From: Caryophanales bacterium UBA4869
GTDB taxonomy: Bacteria; Bacillota_I; Bacilli_A; RFN20; CAG-288
DNA length: 5,605 bases
NCBI GenBank assembly: GCA_002399505.1
Contig: DHDT01000021.1
Coordinates: forward strand, 743 to 6,347
Direction of reading: 5' to 3'
Below are positions 5,389-5,605 of this stretch, one piece after another. The notes below the pieces were generated by a model. That model was not told where the DNA came from. It saw only the letters and a list, made by a program, of their open reading frames with translations, and ran no database searches. The position numbers and the translations under genes are program-made. The stretch's first letter is position 1, and each line of letters starts with the position of its first letter.

Positions 5389-5605
5389 TAGTATTAGTTA
5401 AGATGAATAGTTTCAGGGTTTCCTGTATAATCTAGCGATTAAACACAGATAGGTTTTCATATATAAGAGACGAAAAAATAGTTTTGCTTTGTAACTTATA
5501 AATGGTATTTTTCAGTCTTGAGTACAACATTCTTTTTCGATGCGTGTTATTTTGAATTAATTCATAATATAGAAGAAACAATTCACTGCAATTGTATATA
5601 TTTGT
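5389..5605. other. downstream spacer with an isolated -10-like box
   Basis: AT-rich and without a gene. TATAAT at 5426-5431 is a perfect -10 box preceded by TG (5424-5425), but the bases 17 upstream (ATGAAT) are a poor -35. It may serve a gene beyond the window. No terminator is evident after the membrane protein gene. Confidence 0.3.

Noticed and set aside
1..5605. CRISPR array, tRNA or rRNA genes
   Set aside because: No regularly spaced repeats, no cloverleaf-like segment with a GTTCGA-type T-arm, and no rRNA-like conserved blocks were seen on either strand.

Overview
The window reads as a piece of a low-GC Bacillota chromosome. The genes are AT-rich, Shine-Dalgarno sites are of the GGAGG type, and the standard code is used (TGG for Trp, TGA as stop). 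The MATE protein and the style of the accessory genes remind me of gut Erysipelotrichia-like bacteria, but that placement is inference. It is an accessory region: cargo genes, a dead insertion-sequence end and decayed spacers dominate.

Left (1-1310, + strand): the 3' part of a long gene whose frame is already open at the window edge. It has a hydrophobic, membrane-type segment followed by a soluble, aromatic and His-rich C-terminal domain. Fourteen bases later comes a 117-aa hypothetical gene, and then a clear intrinsic terminator. The layout (large protein with variable C-terminus, then a small acidic protein, then terminator) fits a polymorphic toxin and its immunity protein. Neither sequence is a family I recognise.

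Middle (1311-2390): a GC-rich hairpin, then a one-ended remnant of an IS3-family (IS150-type) element on the - strand. The remnant keeps a terminal inverted repeat at 1412-1435, a 16-bp hairpin at the transposase stop, and an OrfB C-terminus that lacks the block carrying the catalytic Glu. Next is a YefM-YoeB type toxin-antitoxin operon with a good sigma-70 promoter, an operator-like pair of TGTAC motifs 12 bp apart, a strong ribosome binding site and a TGATG overlap. Both genes carry single-base frameshifts. The antitoxin is broken in an A8 run. The toxin has lost one G, which replaces its catalytic Trp-Ser-His-Tyr-Glu tail.

Right (2390-5605): about 880 bp of apparently non-coding, decayed sequence with a few repeats; then a MATE-family efflux transporter on the - strand whose natural ATG and ribosome binding site lie upstream of a one-base frameshift in a T7 run; a 375-bp spacer; and a small three-helix membrane protein of unknown function on the + strand.

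Three separate one-base indels in otherwise well-preserved genes, two of them in homopolymers, are the most striking property of the window. They could be true decay, slippage-tolerant expression or sequencing error, and raw reads would decide. The best candidate for undescribed biology is the putative toxin-immunity pair at the left edge.
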